DNA of 5,342 bases from Acidobacteriota bacterium (GTDB lineage: Bacteria > Acidobacteriota > Terriglobia > Terriglobales > Acidobacteriaceae). The position numbers were made by a program, and so were the translations under genes. Of this stretch, positions 1 to 4,834 are shown piece by piece. The DNA lies in NCBI GenBank assembly GCA_003224785.1, contig QHZV01000114.1, positions 1-5,342 of the forward strand, written 5' to 3'. Position 1 is the stretch's first letter, and each line of letters starts with the position of its first letter. Below the pieces are notes generated by a model. It was not told the DNA's origin, did not search any database, and saw only the letters and a program-made list of their open reading frames with translations.

Positions 1-115
1 TTCACTAAATGTATAGAGCGAGAATAGCGGCGAGCCGGTAGTTGAGATTGTGGGAGGTTCAAGTGCAGACCTGTTTACCTGCAGGCGCTGAATCCCATCC
101 ACGGGACGCGCCAAC
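1..115. other. Left-edge intergenic stretch
   Basis: This is the region 3' of the minus-strand helical-repeat gene. I see no hairpin with a T tract on either strand, no coding frame with a credible start, and no repeat. It contains the palindrome CCTGCAGG at 78-85, which is probably chance. Confidence 0.4.
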
Positions 116-1324
116 TCAACTTCCCAGCATGCGTAAACACATAAGGCGCAGACGATCAATCTGGTTGCGGCCTATCCGCCCACGTCCGTTCAGCAGTGCG
201 CCAATGATCTCCTCCTCCAGATATTGCGGACCCTCTACTGAGGAGTCTTCATGTTCACTTTCAGGCGGGGGAGAACCCTGCCAGGCTTCGACCTTCGCCC
301 AAAGCGTCTCTTCGATTTGCTTCGAACCATACAGTCCAAGTAATTCTGCCGCCTGAGCGGCTACGAACCTGTCCGCATTCCCAAGTTGCGAAACAAAAAT
401 TGCCTCAAGCGCAGGAGACCAGTAAGACATCCAGGTTCTCCACTCAGTTGAATCAATTTCGTCCACGACCTTGTAAATCGCCGCATCTGTCCTGCAGTTC
501 GCACTGGCACTGGCCTTGCGATATCGCCTGATGAGGGATTGCTCGGCTCGCGACCCCTCCACCTTGAGCAGGAATGCCCACAACGTCGGATCGCCGAGAC
601 ACTCTTGGGAGGCAAGAATCTTGCGCGCCGATCCTGCCGCAGCTCTTGTCCCGAACTTCAACAGCGTCCATTCCACGTCCGAGTTGTCTTCGTCGGCGTA
701 GTTTGTGAGGACGTTGATCGCAGAGCTGTCGATGATACGCGAGAGCATCGCGGTCGGCCGAACGACGTGGCCCCAATTCAATGCCAACCTCCAGTCACCT
801 TGCTGCACCGCCGAAATCATCAACTCCTGCGCCCGAACTGGCGCAACCTGATACAACCATCTCTGATGTTGCTCCTCAAACCCGGAGTGGCTTTGGAAAG
901 TTCGGAGTAAATATGGAACCATTGCCGGAGAAGCGATTACCTGCCATTCGTCTTCCCACAGGTCAGGCGGCTTCTTCATTGTCGGAAGAAGTCGCGCTAC
1001 CTTCCGTATGGCTTTTTTCCGGAGCGCCGCTTTGTTCGGGAGGGGCCAATGCGCAAGAATGTGCAGCACCGCTCTTAAGGAATCGACCTTTGCTGCTTCA
1101 TCTTTTTCTGGTACAGCGTCAAGCAACTTCTCGGTGTACTCTGCCAGATTCTGGAGAAACGCTTTATTCCTCACCTTCGAATCCGCTTCCCATTGTTCAG
1201 TCCACTGATTCTGGATTCGACTTCCGAACAGCTCTGGGTATTGCAGCCGTGTCCTGCTAAACGCCAATAGATGAACAAAACCGGCCGAGATGGATTCTGC
1301 GGGGCGGCCTAGCCGGTACTCCAT
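116..1324 (-). CDS. Helical-repeat (HEAT-like) protein, C-terminal half of the split gene
   Basis: This 402-residue frame has no signal peptide and is almost entirely alpha-helical with Ala/Leu-rich repeats. Examples are residues 317-348 (FVAAQAAELLGLYGS, then IEETLWAKVEAW), which resemble one HEAT unit, and a last helical pair near 367-382 and 387-400. An acidic, proline-containing linker lies between at about 351-366. The first residues (MEYRLGRPAESISAGFVHLLAF) match the pattern that follows the Ig-like part in related acidobacterial proteins. I therefore read it as the continuation of the upstream frame, from which it overlaps 68 bases. Without a frameshift it could start at the ATG at 1324, with the AAAAAAGGGG run 11 bases upstream acting as a ribosome binding site and translation coupled to the first frame. 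That product would lack an export signal. HEAT assignment is tentative; a protein-binding scaffold role is inference. Confidence 0.75.
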   Translation of the reverse strand: MEYRLGRPAESISAGFVHLLAFSRTRLQYPELFGSRIQNQWTEQWEADSKVRNKAFLQNLAEYTEKLLDAVPEKDEAAKVDSLRAVLHILAHWPLPNKAALRKKAIRKVARLLPTMKKPPDLWEDEWQVIASPAMVPYLLRTFQSHSGFEEQHQRWLYQVAPVRAQELMISAVQQGDWRLALNWGHVVRPTAMLSRIIDSSAINVLTNYADEDNSDVEWTLLKFGTRAAAGSARKILASQECLGDPTLWAFLLKVEGSRAEQSLIRRYRKASASANCRTDAAIYKVVDEIDSTEWRTWMSYWSPALEAIFVSQLGNADRFVAAQAAELLGLYGSKQIEETLWAKVEAWQGSPPPESEHEDSSVEGPQYLEEEIIGALLNGRGRIGRNQIDRLRLMCLRMLGS

Positions 1325-2156
1325 CTGTTCTACAACCCCTTTTTTGATCAGAGGAGTTCAGCAAGGTGCTCTGGTCGAACCAGCCTTCTCGTTCGTAGAT
1401 CTGCACGAGCGATGGAATCACCGCTTCGGATTGTGAATGAACAGTTGCTAGAGGAAAGGGGACCGTATCGATGTTTCTCGATGCTGGATCTGTTTGACGG
1501 AAACGGACCGTGTAGGCGGCCAATTCGGCTGCAGCCCTTTCACTAGCCTCAGCAGGCTCGGGCAAGACCTCGATGTCAATGGGATCGGTTTCTAAACTTG
1601 TAAACGAGTCGCCCTCCCCCTCGTCCCAATCCTCGGCTCTATCGTTCTTCTTCTTTGGCCGTGCTCGATACGTAACAGAAATCGTATACATCCCCGGTTT
1701 ATCGAACCTCAACCACTCATTCAGAGTGAAACTGACTTGGGGCGGTGGCGTTGGTGGCCTGATTATGCGTCCATCTGCAAGACGGATTGCCGCCCCTCCT
1801 GAAACCCCACACGGCTGGCGCGGAGCATCTTCACCGCTCGCGTGCTGCGGGATGCCGGAGTAGTACCAGTCCGCCCACGGATCGTGCCACCCAGTATCGG
1901 GTTTAACTTTGAACTTGAACGATGTGCAGCTACTTCGGGAGAGTCCGCCCGTTTCTAATCGCGAGTCCTTCGGCAGGATGAGACTTGCTTCTATCGCCTG
2001 ACCGATGTGTACGACCCCGCCTTCGGCCTTGATGACGAGCTGCGCCTTCTCGCCCGCAGTTCCGTGTAACTTATTGTCGCCACATGCTCCCGCCATGCTT
2101 GCAAAAGCACCTAGCATTGCGTTGCAGACCACAAGACGACGCAGAAACGTGCTCAT
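1257..2156 (-). CDS. Secreted Ig-like domain protein, N-terminal half of a frameshifted helical-repeat protein
   Basis: This is the N-terminal part of an exported protein of unknown function. Residues 1-24 form a signal peptide (Arg-Arg, then a hydrophobic stretch). Cys25 follows Ala-Gly-Ala, so lipidation is possible, but the lipobox is not canonical. Residues about 38-201 look like a beta-sandwich (Ig-like) domain, with a Trp/Tyr-rich WHDPWADWYYSG segment and the motif LNEWLRFDKPGMYTISV at 145-161. I recall that motif from acidobacterial secreted HEAT-repeat proteins. From about 205 the sequence turns helical. After Lys272 the residues become Cys/Arg/Pro-rich and unlike the rest, which marks the frameshift at 1336-1345; the true continuation is the ORF ending at 116. 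The ATG at 2156 is the only usable start, because an in-frame TGA lies 18 bases upstream. No clear Shine-Dalgarno is seen. Export and the split are well supported; function is unknown. Confidence 0.8.
   Translation of the reverse strand: MSTFLRRLVVCNAMLGAFASMAGACGDNKLHGTAGEKAQLVIKAEGGVVHIGQAIEASLILPKDSRLETGGLSRSSCTSFKFKVKPDTGWHDPWADWYYSGIPQHASGEDAPRQPCGVSGGAAIRLADGRIIRPPTPPPQVSFTLNEWLRFDKPGMYTISVTYRARPKKKNDRAEDWDEGEGDSFTSLETDPIDIEVLPEPAEASERAAAELAAYTVRFRQTDPASRNIDTVPFPLATVHSQSEAVIPSLVQIYEREGWFDQSTLLNSSDQKRGCRTDGVPARPPRRIHLGRFCSSIGV
1336..1345 (-). other. Frameshift site: A6G4 homopolymer joining two frames
   Basis: On the coding (minus) strand the run is six A followed by four G. The upstream frame reads CAA AAA AGG GGT. 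Removing one base gives CAA AAA GGG GTT GTA GAA CAG ATG, which runs straight into the downstream frame and yields a protein of about 679 residues (272 + 5 + 402). The downstream frame is closed by a TGA just upstream of the run, so the join must be here. A -1 ribosomal slip would meet TAG within a few codons, so ordinary -1 frameshifting does not rescue it. A one-base deletion, transcriptional slippage or a sequencing/assembly error in the homopolymer would. Confidence 0.75.
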
Positions 2157-2354
2157 GCTGAAGATTATTGGTCACTGCGTGATAGCCGTCGAGGTTACCT
2201 AAGGAATCCTGCGTGCGACTTCATGAATGCAGCTCACATCCGCTTCGCCCAACCTCGCCAGCCCCACAGAGCGTGTACCTGAATTTTTCCCGGAGGGTCC
2301 TACTCCTTCAGATGTCGGCCGTCAGGTAAAATCAAGCACTTGCCGGCAGCTCCT
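2157..2354. other. Divergent promoter region
   Basis: This spacer lies between the starts of the minus-strand Ig-like/helical-repeat gene and the plus-strand membrane protein gene, so it must hold both promoters. On the plus strand TAAAAT (2327-2332) matches the -10 consensus at 5 of 6 positions and sits 22 bases before the ATG at 2355, but no good -35 lies 16-18 bases upstream. No convincing promoter could be assigned on the minus strand. Confidence 0.4.
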
Positions 2355-3065
2355 ATGAAACAAAGAATCCAACTCATCCTCATCATCGGAATGATTGTCG
2401 CAGCCGCGCGCGTTGCTTGGATTTTCTACGAGCGCCACGAGGAGTCCGTTGCGCCCACGAAGCAGCAGGCCCCTGCTCTCGATCCCGACTTCTACGTCAC
2501 TCCCAAAAAGATGTATCCGTACGATCTGAAAACTGCAAAGTCTGAAATCACGAAGCAGCCAGTCTGGGTGAAAGTCGGATACGCCTACGGCTACTTTCCT
2601 TATGACCGCGCCATTCGCCACGCCGACCTCGCGCACGAAGCCGGCAAACTGCTCCCACTCCAAAAACTCGAAGTCAAAGATGTTTCGACCGGCACGTCAG
2701 CCAAGGATCCCGGCGAGAAGCAGGTCTTGGCAATATTCGATCAAGATGGCAACTCCTATGCCACGCCAATCGGCACCGAGAAAGATGGCGACTTCAAATT
2801 CTGGGCAAACGACATGTTGTTCATCGAAGATCCGCACCAGCTATACAAGCATTGGCCAACAGACGTGTGGCAAGTGGTTGATCAGCATCAAGTGAAGCCC
2901 GGAATGAATGAGCTGCAGGCCGACTTCGCTCTTGGCCTTGGCCTGCTGGAAAGCGGGAGCGACTCAACCGATAGAACGCTCGACTACCCCAACGGCGGCA
3001 AGCCAATCAAAATAAGTTTTCATAACGGAAAAGCGATAGACGTCAAGAATGGGACAGGAAGCTGA
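2355..3065 (+). CDS. Membrane-anchored hypothetical protein with possible BamE/SmpA-like C-terminus
   Basis: The 236-residue product has one N-terminal hydrophobic segment (residues about 5-25, LILIIGMIVAAARVAWIF) after a short basic start. The rest is hydrophilic and should lie outside the cytoplasm, as an uncleaved signal anchor. The middle has conserved-looking blocks: WVKVGYAYGYFPYD, LAIFDQDGNSYATPIGT and NDMLFIEDPHQLYKHWP. The last part, from Val180, reads VKPGMNELQADFALGLG, then TLDYPNGGKPIKISFHNGKAIDV. This has the layout of BamE/SmpA-type domains (V-x-x-G-M, a helix ending near a Gly, then a strand with Y and a final F-x-N-G-K), but that is only a pattern match. I chose ATG at 2355; a TTG at 2340 would add five residues (MPAAP), and neither has a clear Shine-Dalgarno. 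It is divergent from the helical-repeat gene and convergent with the pilin-like gene. I do not recognise the family by name; function unknown. Confidence 0.82.
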   Translation: MKQRIQLILIIGMIVAAARVAWIFYERHEESVAPTKQQAPALDPDFYVTPKKMYPYDLKTAKSEITKQPVWVKVGYAYGYFPYDRAIRHADLAHEAGKLLPLQKLEVKDVSTGTSAKDPGEKQVLAIFDQDGNSYATPIGTEKDGDFKFWANDMLFIEDPHQLYKHWPTDVWQVVDQHQVKPGMNELQADFALGLGLLESGSDSTDRTLDYPNGGKPIKISFHNGKAIDVKNGTGS

Positions 3066-3091
3066 GGCCGAACTGGATCCTGTGAGTTTGG

Positions 3092-3114
3092 CGAACGACG
3101 AACGACGGACGACG
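3092..3114. repeat. 7-bp tandem repeat between convergent genes
   Basis: Three copies of a 7-base unit lie head to tail: CGAACGA, CGAACGA, CGGACGA, then a partial CG. They fill most of the 55-bp gap between two convergent stop codons. Directly after them is a T7 run (3115-3121) that reaches into the stop codon of the minus-strand gene. The third copy can form only a 4-bp stem (AACG at 3101 with CGTT at 3113), so a terminator for the plus-strand gene is possible but weak. Confidence 0.75.
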
Positions 3115-3120
3115 TTTTTT

Positions 3121-3558
3121 TCAATCCGCTTTCAGCACTTCCGAACTCTCATCCGCCTCTTTAGTTTCATCTACTCGAATTTTTCCCTGATCATCCGAGA
3201 AGAAAGAGCGATGCGTTGTGTCCTGCTGCTTCGGCAGCATGCTGACTTCGAAAGTGTCTTTCTCCTTGTGAGGGCGAAATTTCACCGTATAGTCGCCGCG
3301 GTCCGTGGACGACGCCATGCGCCGCGTGAACGATCCCGTTTTCGACAACTCCATCAGCGTCGTCGCATAGTGCCCATTTTTTTTCTTGTAAATTTTCTGG
3401 GCGCGCAAAAACGTCCGCAGATATCCAAGCGCTGATGCTTCCGAATCCGACCGCGCCGGATCGCCTTTGAACTTCGGTTGATATGCAGTCTGGGCCGCCA
3501 CCAGCGCGGCCAGCAACACAATCGAAACTGATGTTAAAAACGCTCTTCGAGTCCTCAT
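3121..3558 (-). CDS. Secreted protein with type IV pilin-like soluble domain
   Basis: The 145-residue product has a Sec-type signal peptide (residues 1-22, MRTRRAFLTSVSIVLLAALVAA). The next part, ASALGYLRTFLRAQKIYKKK with NGHYATTLMEL (about 41-71), has the spacing seen where the N-terminal helix of type IV pilins and pseudopilins meets the globular head. It is followed by strands typical of that fold (GDYTVKFRP, FEVSMLPKQ, RSFFSDDQGKIRVDE). The prepilin peptidase motif (G-F-T-L-I-E) is absent, so it would be released or periplasmic rather than assembled as a pilin in the usual way. The tail is acidic and Lys-rich. Codons 58-61 contain an A8 run (T8 at 3377-3384 on the plus strand), a possible slippage point. 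The ATG at 3558 is the only start before an in-frame TGA; GA-rich bases from the CACAGAG repeat precede it. Fold assignment is inference; role unknown. Confidence 0.78.
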   Translation of the reverse strand: MRTRRAFLTSVSIVLLAALVAAQTAYQPKFKGDPARSDSEASALGYLRTFLRAQKIYKKKNGHYATTLMELSKTGSFTRRMASSTDRGDYTVKFRPHKEKDTFEVSMLPKQQDTTHRSFFSDDQGKIRVDETKEADESSEVLKAD

Positions 3559-3561
3559 CTT

Positions 3562-3598
3562 CTCTGTGTGTTCCTCGGTGAACTCTGTGCCCTCTGTG
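3562..3598. repeat. CACAGAG short repeat array
   Basis: On the minus strand the heptamer CACAGAG occurs at 3598-3592, 3589-3583 and 3568-3562, with a one-mismatch copy CACCGAG at 3580-3574. The spacing is 9, 9 and 12 bases. Arrays of this kind recur between genes in many environmental bacteria, and their translation gives spurious HRGHR-type peptides. Here one reading frame of the array encodes NHRGHRVHRG, which should not be called a protein. The last copy ends 4 bases before the ATG at 3558, so the array forms the 5' untranslated region of the pilin-like gene and may supply its ribosome binding site. Confidence 0.8.
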
Positions 3599-3620
3599 GT
3601 TCAAAGGACTGAATGCCTAT

Positions 3621-3650
3621 GTTACTCCCGTAATTCGTTACACGTTACGG
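3621..3650. promoter_or_regulatory. Cluster of GTTAC half-sites upstream of the regulator gene
   Basis: Four related pentamers lie within 30 bases: GTTAC at 3621, GTAAT (inverted, one mismatch) at 3630, GTTAC at 3637 and GTTAC at 3644. The last two sit in a 7-base direct repeat (CGTTACA, CGTTACG). GTAA-ttcg-TTAC (3630-3641) and CCGTAA with TTACGG (3628-3650) are inverted repeats. The cluster lies 67-96 bases before the start of the response regulator and between two divergent genes. It looks like an operator, possibly for the regulator itself; that is inference. Confidence 0.35.
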
Positions 3651-3654
3651 AACC

Positions 3655-3682
3655 TTGCATACCCTTGTAATGCAGATATCCT
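3655..3682 (+). promoter_or_regulatory. Weak promoter candidate for the response regulator
   Basis: TTGCAT (3655-3660) and TATCCT (3677-3682) are separated by 16 bases and would place the start of transcription about 30 bases before the coding start. Both boxes match the sigma-70 consensus only partly (3 of 6 and 4 of 6). TGCAT and ATGCA around them also form an inverted repeat with 5-base arms. Confidence 0.25.
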
Positions 3683-3716
3683 AACTACATCCTTAAGGCC
3701 AAGGACAGGCATATCT

Positions 3717-4391
3717 ATGAAAGCTGCAGCAGCTGTGAAAGCGGCAACCACCAAAAAGCCTCAGATTCGCATTGCAGTGGTCGAAAGCGATCCGCTACGT
3801 TTTGTCGGTTTTCGAGCCCTGTTTGATTCCGAGCCCGATTTCGAGCTGGTGTCGGCCAGCCTGTCCGATATTTCCGTTATGCAGGACATAGACCTCGTGC
3901 TGCTCGGTAACCGCAACGGTCAGAACCTGTTTGACGTGATGGCCAGCTTGAAAGCCTCGCGTCCCGACTTGCGCATCATCGTGACCGGTGCCGGCATGGA
4001 CGAGGAAACGATATTAAAAGCGATTGCCTCAGGATCGAAAGGGTACGTTGACGAAGCTGCATCAGCAAGCGAGTTCGTGCAGGCTCTCCGAATCGTTCAT
4101 CAGGGATCCGTGTGGGCGCCGCGCCGCGTGCTTTCCATGTTTATAGAGCGCGTGAGCTCATCTCCAGGACGCATCTTCCCTAACGGCCGCGTTTCTTTCA
4201 CAGATCGCGAAAAAGAAGTTTTGGAAATGCTGGTTGCCGGCCGCTCCAACAAAGAAATCGGTTCAGCCCTGGGGATTGAAGAACGCACAGTGAAGGCGCA
4301 CGTCGCCAAGCTGATGCGCAAAGTCGGGGTCCAGAACCGTATCGCTCTATCCGTTCACGCAATCACACACTCTTTGGTTACCGCCAAATAA
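3717..4391 (+). CDS. Orphan LuxR/NarL-type response regulator with a degenerate receiver
   Basis: This 224-residue DNA-binding regulator has an Ala/Lys-rich extension (residues 1-14), a receiver-like domain (about 16-130) and a C-terminal LuxR-type HTH (about 158-220). The HTH is textbook: FTDREKEVLEMLVAGRSNKEIG, then the recognition helix region IEERTVKAHVAKLMRKVGV. The receiver keeps the fold (RIAVVESDPLRFVGFRALF; IIVTGAG with Thr90; GSKGY) but not the chemistry. The acidic pair is E23-S24, the phosphoacceptor Asp after DLVLL is Gly64, and the conserved Lys after GY is Glu113. It therefore should not be controlled by phosphorylation, and no histidine kinase gene lies nearby. I recall close relatives conserved across Acidobacteria. 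AAGGA at 3701-3705 is a plausible, slightly distant ribosome binding site for the ATG. A strong terminator follows. The regulon is unknown; the half-site cluster upstream suggests autoregulation. Confidence 0.92.
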   Translation: MKAAAAVKAATTKKPQIRIAVVESDPLRFVGFRALFDSEPDFELVSASLSDISVMQDIDLVLLGNRNGQNLFDVMASLKASRPDLRIIVTGAGMDEETILKAIASGSKGYVDEAASASEFVQALRIVHQGSVWAPRRVLSMFIERVSSSPGRIFPNGRVSFTDREKEVLEMLVAGRSNKEIGSALGIEERTVKAHVAKLMRKVGVQNRIALSVHAITHSLVTAK

Positions 4392-4420
4392 GTTAGGGGT
4401 CAACCAGCCCCGCGTTGGGT

Positions 4421-4451
4421 AAGGCGCTCGCGAAAGCGAGCGCCTTTTTTT
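4421..4451 (+). terminator. Strong intrinsic terminator of the response regulator gene
   Basis: A perfect 9-bp GC-rich stem, GGCGCTCGC (4423-4431) with GCGAGCGCC (4436-4444), is closed by a GAAA (GNRA) tetraloop and followed at once by seven T (4445-4451). Two A before the stem can pair with the first T residues, giving 11 bp. It lies 30 bases after the stop codon at 4391. There is no matching T tract on the other strand, so it acts on plus-strand transcripts. Confidence 0.95.
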
Positions 4452-4530
4452 GCGCAAGTTTAGTTCAACGCAAATTCAATCTGACGGGCAGTAATTCGCG
4501 TAAGTCACTATTTCATATGTACTTAGCTCT

Positions 4531-4667
4531 GGTTACTAAAGGTCATTGTCCTTGGTAATCTTGGCGATTCTGCCGCCTAGCCCCATACTCGCTTCACCTA
4601 CCACAGAACCTGGGAGACGGGGTTGGAAGTGGCGGCTGAGCCGCCATTGCTGACCCCGAATTTTTTT
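4531..4667 (+). ncRNA. Candidate structured RNA or attenuator in the long intergenic gap
   Basis: Three hairpins follow each other on the plus strand. The first pairs GGTTAC (4531-4536) with GTAATC (4555-4560) and AAGG (4539-4542) with CCTT (4550-4553). The second pairs GGCG (4563-4566) with CGCC (4574-4577). The third is the terminator-like hairpin at 4618-4658 with its T7 run. GCCGCC at 4572-4577 could also pair with GGCGGC at 4631-4636, the same bases that form the third stem, so two exclusive folds exist, as in attenuators. No promoter could be assigned with confidence and no known RNA family was recognised. It could be an sRNA, an attenuator, or an old repeat. Confidence 0.3.
4618..4667 (+). 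terminator. Second, composite terminator-like hairpin
   Basis: The outer stem CGGGGT (4618-4623) pairs with ACCCCG (4653-4658). After a 4x4 internal loop an inner stem of 9 bp follows: TGGCGGC (4630-4636) with GCCGCCA (4640-4646), extended by one G-T and one A-T pair around a TGA loop. Two A and then seven T (4661-4667) come directly after. The shape fits an intrinsic terminator, although the internal loop and the AA gap make it less ideal than the one at 4421. No gene lies between the two, so it would end either read-through or a separate RNA. Confidence 0.5.
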
Positions 4668-4834
4668 GTCCGGAAGATGAATCGGCATTTAGAAACTGAG
4701 ATATTGCGCAATCGCGCTACTTAGTACCTGAATGGTCAATAGCTCCCCGCACGAACTTTCCTTCCTTCCACAGAGTAATTCCCTACAATCTAGTGTTTAG
4801 GACAGAAAATCTCGCAACAGAAAGCGTGACGTCC
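4668..4834. other. Upstream region of the SYLF gene, no gene seen
   Basis: The gap from the regulator's stop to the last gene (4392-4834) has no convincing coding frame. Its first part holds the two terminator-like hairpins and the RNA candidate; 4452-4530 shows nothing recognisable. This last stretch contains a 10-base perfect palindrome, ATTGCGCAAT (4703-4712), and a -10-like box near its end. It is best read as the promoter region of the SYLF gene. Confidence 0.5.
4762..4789 (+). promoter_or_regulatory. Probable promoter of the SYLF gene
   Basis: TACAAT at 4784-4789 matches the sigma-70 -10 consensus at 5 of 6 positions and lies 45 bases before the ATG at 4835. The best -35 candidate at suitable distance is TTCCTT (4762-4767, 16-base spacer), which is poor, so an activator may be needed or the -35 may be weakly conserved in this lineage. 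Confidence 0.4.

Noticed and set aside
78..85. Palindrome CCTGCAGG near the left edge
   Set aside because: It is eight bases long, has no related copies nearby and no gene start close by; chance is sufficient.
42..356. Plus-strand 104-codon frame at the left edge
   Set aside because: It is mostly antisense to the helical-repeat gene, with Ser/Pro-rich composition typical of a shadow frame.
453..776. Minus-strand 107-codon frame
   Set aside because: It lies inside the helical-repeat gene in another frame; the composition is Arg/Gly-rich without structure.
781..1260. Plus-strand 159-codon frame
   Set aside because: It is fully antisense to the helical-repeat coding region and shows no domain or credible start.
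1336..1345. Programmed -1 ribosomal frameshift at the A6G4 run
   Set aside because: The -1 frame reaches TAG within three codons, and the downstream frame needs a +1 (or -2) change, which this site does not favour.
2340..2354. TTG start for the membrane protein at 2340
   Set aside because: The ATG at 2355 gives a normal signal anchor starting MKQR; the TTG adds only MPAAP and has no better ribosome binding site.
3191..3604. Minus-strand frame starting MNHRGHRVHRG
   Set aside because: Its start is a translation of the CACAGAG repeat array, and the rest overlaps the better-supported secreted pilin-like gene in another frame.
4517..4558. Possible 13-codon leader peptide (MYLALVTKGHCPW) overlapping the first hairpin
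   Set aside because: There is no Shine-Dalgarno and no run of a regulatory amino acid, and a short frame like this is expected by chance. It would matter only if the attenuator idea is confirmed.
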